Source: Rhodanobacteraceae bacterium (GTDB lineage Bacteria; Pseudomonadota; Gammaproteobacteria; Xanthomonadales; Rhodanobacteraceae). From it: DNA of 15,179 bases. Both the position numbers and the translations under genes were made by a program. Location of the stretch: NCBI GenBank assembly GCA_012270595.1, contig JAAXIA010000196.1, positions 1 to 15,179 on the forward strand, read 5' to 3'. The notes beneath the pieces are model-generated. The model was not told the origin of the DNA. It searched no databases and saw only the letters and a list, made by a program, of their open reading frames with translations. Below are positions 6,232 to 13,415 of the stretch, one piece after another. The first letter of the stretch is position 1. Each line of letters opens with the position of its first letter.

Positions 6232-6732
6232 ATGGCTCGTGGTATCAATAAAGTGATTCTGGTTGGTAACCTGGGTGCTGATCCTGAAATGCGTTACAGC
6301 GCCAGTGGTACTGCCATTGCCGGCTTGAGTATAGCGACAAGCGAATCATGGAAAGACAAGCAAAGCGGTGAACGCCAGGAACGTACCGAGTGGCATAGAG
6401 TAAAGATGTTTGGCCGACTGGCCGAGATCTGTGGCGAGTACCTCAAGAAAGGCCGACAGGTGTATATCGAGGGAGCATTACGTACCGACAAATACACGGG
6501 CAAGGATGGCGTTGAGCGTTATAGCACAGAGATAGTGGCTAACGAGATGCAGATGCTTGGCGGTGGTAGTGGGGCTGGCAGCTCTTTCCAGCGCGCTGGA
6601 CGCGCAGGCGGTCAACCTCAGCAAGGAGCCTCTTTCCATGGTGATGATCATGACTATGCCTCAACATCGCAGCCGTCTGTGCCAGCAGCGACTGATGGCG
6701 GTAACTTTGAGGATGATGATATCCCATTTTGA
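6232..6732 (+). CDS. ssb: Single-stranded DNA-binding protein
   Basis: SSB coats single-stranded DNA during replication, recombination and repair, and recruits partner enzymes through its tail. The 166-residue product starts [22 protein letters not shown], the classic OB-fold start. The fold spans about residues 1-110 and includes DNA-stacking aromatics at Trp40, Trp54 and Phe60. A flexible Gly/Gln/Ser-rich linker follows, and the protein ends in the acidic tip DDDIPF, the docking site for partner proteins. Length is close to E. coli SSB (178). The ATG at 6232 has GAGGG eight bases upstream. A longer frame beginning with TTG at 6178 would add a Phe-rich sequence unlike any SSB. I saw no convincing LexA box upstream, although ssb is SOS-regulated in some relatives. 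Confidence 0.97.
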   Translation: MARGINKVILVGNLGADPEMRYSASGTAIAGLSIATSESWKDKQSGERQERTEWHRVKMFGRLAEICGEYLKKGRQVYIEGALRTDKYTGKDGVERYSTEIVANEMQMLGGGSGAGSSFQRAGRAGGQPQQGASFHGDDHDYASTSQPSVPAATDGGNFEDDDIPF

Positions 6733-6825
6733 TGGTCTCATTGAGCAAGACAGTTGTCGCGGCAAGATACGTGCTTTTTCTGAACGTAAGCATTTCTGAA
6801 AGTTAGACATCTTGAGGAACGACTC

Positions 6826-8082
6826 ATGGAGAAAATTTTTTCCAAGAAGTCTTTACTGGGCGCTTCTGTTGGCACAATGATTGAACATTACGATTATGGG
6901 CTGTTTGTTTTTTTTCTGCCTGTTTTTGCACCGGTTTTTTTTACTGCAAAAACAAAATATGATGCCTTGTCCAAAGTATATATTGTTTTACTCTTCGCCA
7001 TGTTGGCAAGACCTCTTGGCGGCCTTTTTTTTGGGCATTTAGGCGATAGATTGGGCCGTAAAAAAGCCATGCTCGCTTCGATGGGCGGTATCGCCATTGG
7101 CACTTCTCTCATCGGAGTTATTCCTGGACATGACCGTATTGGTATCTGGGCAGTGGTTCTGGTTACCTTGGCTAAAACCATTCAGCTTTTCTGCTTTGGT
7201 GGTGAGTATAACAGTGCTGGAACCTATGTTGTCGAGCATGCCTTGCAGCGTCATGAAGGCTTTATCGGTGGGATGTTGTCAGCAGTCACATTGTTTGGTG
7301 CCTTGTTAGCCTCCTTGACCGGCGTTCTTGCAACCTCCGATGGGTTTCCGGACTGGGCTTGGAGAGTGGCGTTTTTGTTTGGTGGGCTGGCAGGTTTTTT
7401 TGGTATTTTATATCGGAAGAATCTTCAGGAGTCGCCCGTGTTTGAACCAGCAAAAATCGGAGAGCACAGATTGTCCCATATTTTTACAAGATATTTAAGA
7501 CAAACAATGGCAGGCATTTTTATTGGAGGGTTTTGCACGCTGCCAGCAACCACGATACTGACTTTTATAAACCCGGTATTGATGACTACCGGTTATTTCA
7601 CTAAACAGCAATTTATGTGGTTGCAAAGTTTTTTGATTGTCGTTGCTGTTATCTCTCTTCTTGTTACGGGAATGGCTGCCGATAAAAAAACACCGGTCAA
7701 GATTATGAAATGGGGTGCTTTGTCATTAATTTTTCTGGCTTTTCCACTGCTTTTTGCGATGGATTCAGGAAATATCTTTCTTGTTGTTTCGGCACAGGCC
7801 TCGCTCATTTTCATAAACGAGATGATGCTTGGTCCTGCAAACGCTTTTTTGAAGAACGCATTTCCCGTCCAGTATCGCTGTCGGGCCATTTCTTTCAGCT
7901 TTTGTCTTGGTATGTCGATAGTGGGTGGTGTTACTCCGGTGATTGAGAGTTATTTGTATAAATTGACGCAGGGCTTCAGCATTATTTCTTTGTGGCATAT
8001 TCTGTTTGGCCTACTTACCTACGCTAGTTTAAAGCGCGCCCATGACGAGATCCGAACGTGCTTTCAAGTTGTGGGCTTATAA
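6826..8082 (+). CDS. MFS transporter of the metabolite:H+ symporter (MHS, ProP-like) family
   Basis: This 418-residue inner-membrane protein has about twelve helices. The family signature in helix 1, normally G-x-x-x-E-W-x-D, appears as GTMIEHYDYGLFVFF (residues 16-30). Motif A, GHLGDRLGRKK, is at about 70-80, and the helix 4-5 region GGEYNSAGTYVVEH fits the MHS pattern GGE-x-x-G. Relatives carry osmolytes or organic acids such as proline/betaine or citrate, and similar ProP paralogues abound in intracellular bacteria such as Legionella, Coxiella and Rickettsia. The ATG at 6826 has GAGGAA six bases upstream. Base composition is clearly A+T-rich: the 60-base rows at 6901 and 7681 hold only 18 and 21 G+C, against 32 in a trpS row at 12601. 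This suggests acquisition by transfer. The substrate is unknown. Confidence 0.88.
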   Translation: MEKIFSKKSLLGASVGTMIEHYDYGLFVFFLPVFAPVFFTAKTKYDALSKVYIVLLFAMLARPLGGLFFGHLGDRLGRKKAMLASMGGIAIGTSLIGVIPGHDRIGIWAVVLVTLAKTIQLFCFGGEYNSAGTYVVEHALQRHEGFIGGMLSAVTLFGALLASLTGVLATSDGFPDWAWRVAFLFGGLAGFFGILYRKNLQESPVFEPAKIGEHRLSHIFTRYLRQTMAGIFIGGFCTLPATTILTFINPVLMTTGYFTKQQFMWLQSFLIVVAVISLLVTGMAADKKTPVKIMKWGALSLIFLAFPLLFAMDSGNIFLVVSAQASLIFINEMMLGPANAFLKNAFPVQYRCRAISFSFCLGMSIVGGVTPVIESYLYKLTQGFSIISLWHILFGLLTYASLKRAHDEIRTCFQVVGL

Positions 8083-8113
8083 CCTCTGGATGCAAGCTGG
8101 ATCATCCGTTAAT

Positions 8114-8148
8114 GATGGATTTGAAAATAACCATTGACAGGATCCATC
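8114..8148. repeat. Inverted repeat between convergent MFS and E2 genes
   Basis: GATGGAT (8114-8120) and ATCCATC (8142-8148) are inverted copies with a 21-base spacer in the 77-bp gap between two convergent stop codons. The position suits a bidirectional terminator. The stem is short and lacks a U-tract on either side, so this is only a candidate. Confidence 0.25.
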
Positions 8149-8159
8149 CTGAAGAGTTC

Positions 8160-9458
8160 CTAAGTGTTGGTTTCCTTCAGTGGCAACGATAGATCATCCA
8201 TAAGCGCTTTGAGGAAGCGTGCCGCTTCACCGCCGGTGACGGCACGATGATCGAAGCTAAGGCTAAGCGGTAGACGGCGATGTACCTCCACGCCACCCAT
8301 CACGGGGACTACATCGTGTTGGAGCATGCCGGCGGCGACAATGGCCACGCAGGGTGGAACAACTACCGCAGTGGCGTAGCGACCGCAGAACACGCCAAAG
8401 TTGGAGAGGCTAATGGTGTGACCGGATAGTTCCGATGACGAAATAGAACGGTCTTCCACTGCGCTTCGAAGGCGCTTGATTGCGTTGCGAATGCCGTGAC
8501 TGTCGAGCGTATCGGCGTTACGCAGATTTGCGACGAATAAGCCCTCATCGCTATCCACGGCGATACCAATGTCTACTTGTGGATGCAACGTGCGACTTAA
8601 GTTCTCACCATCAAACCAGGCATTCAGTGCAGGGACTTTCCTGCAGGCCGTGACGATGGCCTGAACCAGACGCACGCTAATACCCTGTTTGCCAACCCAG
8701 GCATGCAGGTCGGCATCATCGACCAGCGTGGTGGGTACGACCTGTGCATGAGCACTGGCCATGACATGAGCCATACTGCGGCGTGTGCCGGAGAGTGCTT
8801 CAGGTTGACCGAAGCTTGACTCGGGAGAAGGTGTGTTACGGATGGGCTTGCCGATCGGAGACAGAGAAGAAGGTGCTGGCGATGGGGTAGCTTGGCCTGT
8901 TGCTAGCGGTGTATCAGGTGCTATCGGCGCGCTGGCGTTGGCAGCGGCTTCCCTGACATCTTTCATGGTTACCACACCGTCGGCACTGCGGGGATGGACA
9001 CGGCTTATGTCAACTTTAAGTTTATGCGCCAGCGCACGCACTGCAGGGACCGCCTTCACGCGACCAATCTGTGCGCTTTGCTCCACATAAGAGGCTTCAT
9101 GGCTGGGCATGGTGCCGACCACGCTCCCTTGGTCGGTGTGCGGCGCGGTAGCTGGACCTGCATCGGCAGCGAATTCGGTTTGTGATGTCCCCGAGGTACG
9201 TTGTCTGACAGTTGGATCCAGCTCAAATGCAGCTAATGGTGAGCCGGTGGTGATGATGTCGTTGGGGGCACCATAGAGTTTCTTTACCATGCCAGAATAT
9301 GGCGAAGGCACCTCGACGACTGCTTTGGCCGTTTCCATGGAGACCAAGGGGGCGTCAAGCTTGATGGTGTCCCCCTCTTTTACATGCCATTGAACCAGGG
9401 TGGCGTCGGGTAAACCTTCGCCGAGGTCGGGGAGACGGAAAGTGGTAGAGGTGGTCAT
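8160..9458 (-). CDS. 2-oxoacid dehydrogenase E2, dihydrolipoyl acyltransferase
   Basis: E2 is the core of a pyruvate or branched-chain 2-oxoacid dehydrogenase complex: it accepts the acyl group from E1 on a lipoyl arm and passes it to CoA. The 432-residue protein has one lipoyl domain (about 1-82) with lipoyl-lysine Lys45 in METAKAVVEVPSP. A Ser/Thr/Ala-rich linker follows. The E1/E3-binding domain is at about 134-170 (KAVPAVRALAHKLKVD). After a Pro/Ser-rich linker (about 172-222) the acyltransferase domain runs to the end, with the catalytic DHRAVTGG at about 403-410. The gene is the third of the E1alpha-E1beta-E2 operon, 74 bp after E1beta. DLGEGLPDATLVQW matches E2 proteins of Xanthomonas and Legionella annotated as pyruvate or branched-chain type. 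The substrate is not settled by sequence. The ATG at 9458 lacks a strong ribosome-binding site. Confidence 0.92.
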   Translation of the reverse strand: MTTSTTFRLPDLGEGLPDATLVQWHVKEGDTIKLDAPLVSMETAKAVVEVPSPYSGMVKKLYGAPNDIITTGSPLAAFELDPTVRQRTSGTSQTEFAADAGPATAPHTDQGSVVGTMPSHEASYVEQSAQIGRVKAVPAVRALAHKLKVDISRVHPRSADGVVTMKDVREAAANASAPIAPDTPLATGQATPSPAPSSLSPIGKPIRNTPSPESSFGQPEALSGTRRSMAHVMASAHAQVVPTTLVDDADLHAWVGKQGISVRLVQAIVTACRKVPALNAWFDGENLSRTLHPQVDIGIAVDSDEGLFVANLRNADTLDSHGIRNAIKRLRSAVEDRSISSSELSGHTISLSNFGVFCGRYATAVVVPPCVAIVAAGMLQHDVVPVMGGVEVHRRLPLSLSFDHRAVTGGEAARFLKALMDDLSLPLKETNT

Positions 9459-9532
9459 GATCGTGTCGTAGAAGTTTTGGAGGTTTGCGTGCCTATCTTG
9501 CCTGCTGTGGCATAAAAATGATGCGGACGTAA

Positions 9533-10513
9533 CTAGCTTGCTGCCAGCGTGCGTCTGGCTGCGTCCATAATACGTTCCACGCTTGGCAGATATTTCGTTT
9601 CCAGACGAAGCAAGGGCATGTGCGTGTCCGGGCCGGTGACTCGTTCGACAGGGGCGAGCAGATCATAAAGGCACGTTTCGACGACCCGGGCAGCAATTTC
9701 GGCACCGAAACCTGCGGTCTTTGGAGCCTCATGTACAATCACGCAGTGCTTCGTTTTGGCAATGGATGTAGCAATCGTGTCAAAGTCTATGGGGGTGAGC
9801 GTTACCACGTCGATCACTTCGGCGTGGATGCCTTCTTTGGCCAGCGCATGGGCGGCTTCTAGTGTCTCTTTGACCTGGGACCCCCAGGTCACCAGAGTCA
9901 CATCACTGCCATCGCGTAGTATGAAGCATACGTCCAGTGGCAGAGCTTCACCGTCATCGGGTACTTCTTCTTTGTCCAGTCGGTAGATGCGTTTGGGTTC
10001 AAAGAAAATCACCGGATCGGGATCGCGGATGGCAGCCAGTAACAACCCATAGGCACGTGCCGGTGAAGACGGTAGCACTACGCGTAGTCCAGGAATATTG
10101 GCGAACAGGTGTTCATTGGCATCCGAATGGTGTTCTGGGGCGTGGATGCCCCCCCCCCATGGGGCACGCCACACCGCAGGTACCGTAAGGCGGCCACGGG
10201 TGCGGCTGCGCAGGCGTGCACCATGGCAGCTGATCTGTTCCAGCATCGGATAGATAAAGCCGGCAAACTGTGATTCGCATACCGGTTTCATGCCCTGCAC
10301 GGCCAGCCCTATGGTAATGCCAGCAATGCTTGTTTCATCCAGTGGCATGTCGATGACACGCTGCTTTCCAAACCTTTTCTCGAGGCCCAGTGTGGCACGA
10401 AATACGCCGCCGTTGATACCAACATCCTCGCCCAGGATGAGTACCGAATCGTCGTGCTGCATTTCGTAGGCCAGCGCCTGGGCCACGGCTTCAACAAGGG
10501 TGATAGCTGCCAC
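9533..10513 (-). CDS. pdhB: 2-oxoacid dehydrogenase E1 component, beta subunit
   Basis: With the alpha subunit this forms the thiamine-diphosphate enzyme that decarboxylates the 2-oxoacid and acylates the E2 lipoyl arm. The 326-residue length is standard. It contains GEDVGINGGVFRAT (about 28-41), the cofactor-activating Glu60 in LDETSIAG, and the GGGIHAPEHHSD loop (about 120-131) with the conserved histidines. The C-terminal transketolase domain begins around residue 200, with VTWGSQV at about 207-213. The start is GTG at 10513, six bases after the E1alpha stop, so translation is likely coupled. The next in-frame ATG would remove 17 conserved residues. The codons for Trp119-Gly-Gly-Gly contain an uninterrupted run of ten G (10158-10149), a possible slippage site. 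The frame is intact here. Confidence 0.93.
   Translation of the reverse strand: MAAITLVEAVAQALAYEMQHDDSVLILGEDVGINGGVFRATLGLEKRFGKQRVIDMPLDETSIAGITIGLAVQGMKPVCESQFAGFIYPMLEQISCHGARLRSRTRGRLTVPAVWRAPWGGGIHAPEHHSDANEHLFANIPGLRVVLPSSPARAYGLLLAAIRDPDPVIFFEPKRIYRLDKEEVPDDGEALPLDVCFILRDGSDVTLVTWGSQVKETLEAAHALAKEGIHAEVIDVVTLTPIDFDTIATSIAKTKHCVIVHEAPKTAGFGAEIAARVVETCLYDLLAPVERVTGPDTHMPLLRLETKYLPSVERIMDAARRTLAAS
10149..10158 (-). repeat. G10 homopolymer inside the E1beta gene
   Basis: Ten consecutive C on the plus strand (G on the coding strand) encode part of Trp-Gly-Gly-Gly in a conserved loop. Such tracts are prone to polymerase slippage and to base-calling errors. The frame is open through the tract in this sequence. 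Confidence 0.95.
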
Positions 10514-10519
10514 TTTTTA

Positions 10520-11605
10520 TTATCCATGAAGTTTTTCGCGCGAAAGCGCGTCTTCGCGCTGTCTGGCAAGATCGACCGGGAGCTGCGCAAAGGTGTAGTC
10601 AAATAGCGCCGTAACGGGTTGCGTTTTGGTCTCGAGATAAGCCATTGTTTCGTCTTCCATCCGCCGGTCACATGCGTTTTTCCATGCCTCTTCCTTGGCA
10701 TCATCCCACACCCCTTTACCAAGTAGCCAGTGGCGCAGTCGTTTCATCGGTTCTTTCGTCCAGGCTTCTTCGACTTCCCTGTCGTCACGGTAGCGGCGGG
10801 CATCATCAACAGTGGTGTGATCGCTGAGGCGATAGGTCACTGCTTCGATCACGCTGCCACCTTTGCCAGCGCGCGCGCGTTCCAGGGCATCGTTCACAGT
10901 TTTGCGCACGGCGATAAGATCGTTGCCATCGACCTGGACACAATAAAGGTTTGCGGCAATACCTTTTTGCGCCAGAGTGGTCGCGCCGGATTGCTTTTGG
11001 CGTGGCACCGAAATGGCCCACTGGTTGTTGATAATCACGGCCACCAGCGGCAAGTTCTGTGCGCCAGCGACATTGATAGCACCATAGAAGTCACCCTTGG
11101 AGGTACCACCGTCGCCCAGGGTACACACCGCCACGCGCTTTTCCCCGCGGAGTTTGAAGGCCAGGGCACTACCGGCTGCATGGAGGCACTGGGTGGCGAT
11201 GGGTACCGCGCATGGAAAGTCATGGCGGGCGGGTTCATGCTGGTAGTCGCTGCCACGTTCGTCACCGCCCCAGTACAGGTAGATTTCGCGTGGCTGCACA
11301 CCCCGGTAGAGCTGGATACCTGATTCCCGGTAACTTGGCGCGAGGACGTCTTCTGCCCGCATGGCGCTGCCAATGCCGATGTGGGCCGCCTCATGCCCCA
11401 GGCAACTGGGATAGGTGCCCAGCTTGCCAGTACGTTGCAAAGAGACGGCTTTGGCATCGAATACGCGCGTGGAGAACATCGACTTGTACAGCGCAACCAT
11501 GTGATCAAGATCCTTGGTGAATGCTGGCAAATCGTTACGGGTTTCCTTGCCTTCGGCGTCGAGATACTGCACGTATTCGATTTTAAATGTGGTGATAACG
11601 GACAA
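10520..11605 (-). CDS. pdhA: 2-oxoacid dehydrogenase E1 component, alpha subunit
   Basis: This 361-residue subunit carries the thiamine-diphosphate site of a pyruvate or branched-chain 2-oxoacid dehydrogenase. The cofactor motif runs from GDG (about 164-166, LGDGGTSKGDFYGA) to NN (about 193-194, VIINNQWAISVP). The phosphorylation-loop histidine is at about 263 in YRLSDHTTVDDARRYR. LQRTGKLGTYPSCLGHEAAHIG and YWGGDERGSD are typical of the Xanthomonas-type enzyme. The start is TTG at 11605, with AGGAG seven to eight bases upstream (11616-11612). No ATG or GTG is available before Met36. It is the first gene of the operon. An 18-bp dyad lies immediately upstream of the ribosome-binding site. The symbol follows common usage, and branched-chain specificity is also possible. 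Confidence 0.93.
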   Translation of the reverse strand: MSVITTFKIEYVQYLDAEGKETRNDLPAFTKDLDHMVALYKSMFSTRVFDAKAVSLQRTGKLGTYPSCLGHEAAHIGIGSAMRAEDVLAPSYRESGIQLYRGVQPREIYLYWGGDERGSDYQHEPARHDFPCAVPIATQCLHAAGSALAFKLRGEKRVAVCTLGDGGTSKGDFYGAINVAGAQNLPLVAVIINNQWAISVPRQKQSGATTLAQKGIAANLYCVQVDGNDLIAVRKTVNDALERARAGKGGSVIEAVTYRLSDHTTVDDARRYRDDREVEEAWTKEPMKRLRHWLLGKGVWDDAKEEAWKNACDRRMEDETMAYLETKTQPVTALFDYTFAQLPVDLARQREDALSREKLHG

Positions 11606-11618
11606 AACGTGCTCCTGA

Positions 11619-11636
11619 CCTAGTCTCGAGAGTAGG
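11619..11636. promoter_or_regulatory. 18-bp dyad upstream of the E1alpha ribosome-binding site
   Basis: CCTAGTCTCGAGAGTAGG is a palindrome in which eight of nine opposed base pairs match. It ends three bases from the AGGAG sequence of the first operon gene. It could be an operator for a dimeric regulator or a small leader hairpin. I cannot name the regulator. Confidence 0.4.
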
Positions 11637-11680
11637 GAATGGGATCAGCAAGAACGCCGACCTTCAAGTAAAACACCCAA

Positions 11681-11753
11681 GCCTCTGTTTGTGCTAATTT
11701 GCCCAGTTCAAGCGGCGCGCTCAAGAATCGGATCCTGACACACAAAAAGAGGC
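11681..11753. repeat. Long imperfect inverted repeat in the divergent region
   Basis: The 13-base arms GCCTCTGTTTGTG (11681-11693) and CACAAAAAGAGGC (11741-11753) pair at twelve of thirteen positions. The loop is 47 bases and includes the G+C-rich GGCGCGC. It could be a 5'-leader structure of the minus-strand operon or a site held by a looping protein. Confidence 0.35.
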
Positions 11754-11930
11754 TGTCATGTAGGTGACTTGCCGAGTGCATCTGACCAGGTTCACATGCT
11801 TGCCGCCTGGATGTAAGCCACTACGCATTGACAGGACAGGCAGGGCCGACCACACGTACGGGCTTGAAGTCAGGTTTCAGAGGTAACCTCGGTCCAAAAG
11901 CGGGATCGTAACGGACGACTGGCTTAAAAG

Positions 11931-11952
11931 GCAAAGCTGCAAACAGTTTTGC
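11931..11952 (+). promoter_or_regulatory. Compact hairpin 71 nt upstream of trpS
   Basis: GCAAAGCTG (11931-11939) pairs with CAGTTTTGC (11944-11952), nine pairs including one G-U wobble, around a CAAA tetraloop. No U-run follows directly. It may be a leader hairpin of trpS, provided transcription starts upstream of it. Confidence 0.35.
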
Positions 11953-12023
11953 GCGCTGTCCCTGGTCTTGAGTGAATCACAGCCGTTGAGGTACTGTAGG
12001 GTTTTTAGTTTGACTGGCGCGGT

Positions 12024-13415
12024 ATGAAGACAAGGGTACTTACCGGTATAACAACAAGCGGCACGCCGCATCTGGGTAATTATGTGGGTGCGATCCGCCC
12101 AGCGGTAGCGGCCAGCCGACGCAGTGACGTGGATGCCTTCTATTTTATGGCCGACTATCACGCGCTTATAAAGAGTAACGATCCTGCACGTATTGAGCGT
12201 TCGCGCCTGGAGATTGCGGCGACCTGGCTGGCGACTGGCCTTGATCCAAAGCAGGTGACATTTTATCGGCAGTCGGATATCCCTGAACTTCCTGAGTTGA
12301 CCTGGATACTCACCTGCATCACGGCCAAGGGGCAGCTCAATCGCGCACATGCCTACAAGGCTGCGGTGGACCGCAATGTCGCCAATGCTGAAGACGCTGA
12401 TGTTGGCATTAGTGCGGGTTTATATATGTATCCAGTGCTGATGGCTGCCGATATTCTCGCTTTCAACGCGGACAAGGTACCGGTGGGACGTGACCAGATT
12501 CAGCACATTGAAATGGCCCGCGATATCGCGCAGCGGTTTAATCACATTTATGGTGGCGCATTCTTTGTGCTTCCTGAAGCCCAGGTCGAGGATCAGGTCG
12601 CCATGTTGCCGGGTCTGGATGGTCGCAAGATGTCCAAGAGCTATAACAACGTCATTCCCCTGTTCGCTGGTGGCGCAAAGCAACTTCGTGCAGGGATCAT
12701 GGGGCTAGTGACCGACTCACGCATGCCGGGTGAACCCAAAGAGCCAGAGAGTACCTCACTGGTTACCCTTTACCAGGCATTTTCCACATTTGACGAGACG
12801 GTCGCCTTTGCTCAGGCGCTACGTGAAGGCATGAGTTGGGGGCAGGCTAAGCAACAGCTGTTTGAGCGCATTGAAACTGAAGTGGCGCCGATGCGTGACA
12901 GGTATGAGGCGTTGATGGCTCACCCCGTAGAGATGGAAGACATGCTGCAGCAGGGGGCGAAGAAGGCGCGGCTTATCGCTACGCCGCTTCTGGAAAGCTT
13001 GCGTGAGGCAGTTGGGCTTCGTTCCATAGCCTTTCCTGGGGCGGCGAGCCAGCGGGTAGCTGCAAAGAAGGGAAAACGTGAGGTGCCGCGTCTTATCAGC
13101 TTTCGTGATGACGATGGCCATTTCCGCTTTCGTCTTCTTGCCGCCGACGGCGAAGAATTGCTGTTATCTGTTCCGCTGATTGATCCAAAGCGTGCTGGTC
13201 AGTGGCAAAAACGTTTTGCTACGCTGGGTGCCGCAGCGGGTGATTTGATTGTTGAGGGCTATGGTGCCAGTTTCAGTGTGCAGGGTAAGCGGGTGGCCAG
13301 CACGCCGGTGCAAGCCGACGCGGTGGCACGTGATGCGATGTTGCATCGGCTGCGTACGACTCTGGACCTGCTTGCCTCGTACCATGTCAGGCAGACCAAT
13401 GCAGCGGATGGCTAG
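12024..13415 (+). CDS. trpS: Tryptophanyl-tRNA synthetase with C-terminal extension
   Basis: TrpS is a class I aminoacyl-tRNA synthetase that charges tRNA-Trp with tryptophan using ATP. The Rossmann-fold HIGH-type motif is TPHLGNYVG (residues 14-22) and the KMSKS loop is at 202-206. GISAGLYMYPVLMAADIL (about 128-145) and VPVGRDQIQHIEMARDIA (about 152-169) are family signatures. The standard enzyme of about 330-335 residues ends near residue 335. Here 128 more residues follow: a basic linker (about 341-353) and a segment with RLISFRDDDGHFRFRLLAADGEELL that resembles YegP/DUF1508-type small domains. An alpha-helical tail ends the protein. I recall other long (over 400-residue) TrpS in Xanthomonadales, so this may be lineage-typical. 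The ATG at 12024 follows an in-frame stop and has no good ribosome-binding site. The stop overlaps the convergent nicotinamidase stop. Confidence 0.96.
   Translation: MKTRVLTGITTSGTPHLGNYVGAIRPAVAASRRSDVDAFYFMADYHALIKSNDPARIERSRLEIAATWLATGLDPKQVTFYRQSDIPELPELTWILTCITAKGQLNRAHAYKAAVDRNVANAEDADVGISAGLYMYPVLMAADILAFNADKVPVGRDQIQHIEMARDIAQRFNHIYGGAFFVLPEAQVEDQVAMLPGLDGRKMSKSYNNVIPLFAGGAKQLRAGIMGLVTDSRMPGEPKEPESTSLVTLYQAFSTFDETVAFAQALREGMSWGQAKQQLFERIETEVAPMRDRYEALMAHPVEMEDMLQQGAKKARLIATPLLESLREAVGLRSIAFPGAASQRVAAKKGKREVPRLISFRDDDGHFRFRLLAADGEELLLSVPLIDPKRAGQWQKRFATLGAAAGDLIVEGYGASFSVQGKRVASTPVQADAVARDAMLHRLRTTLDLLASYHVRQTNAADG

Larger units (their letters stand above)
11606..12023. other. 418-bp divergent intergenic region between the E1alpha operon and trpS
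   Basis: I find no protein-coding sequence that can be supported here. It contains an 18-bp dyad next to the E1alpha ribosome-binding site (11619-11636), a long imperfect inverted repeat (11681-11753), an 11-bp palindrome GAGGTAACCTC (11880-11890) and a compact hairpin ahead of trpS (11931-11952). No convincing promoter hexamer pairs were seen for either operon. The best trpS candidate, TTGAGT with TACTGT at 18 bp, is weak. Confidence 0.6.

Noticed and set aside
11640..12023. T-box or trp operator controlling trpS
   Set aside because: No T-box sequence (UGGN-type bulge with specifier hairpin) and no TrpR operator-like CTAGTTAACTAG were seen.
11877..12350. 157-codon minus-strand frame across the trpS start
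   Set aside because: It is antisense to the conserved trpS N-terminus, with no ribosome-binding site or family resemblance.
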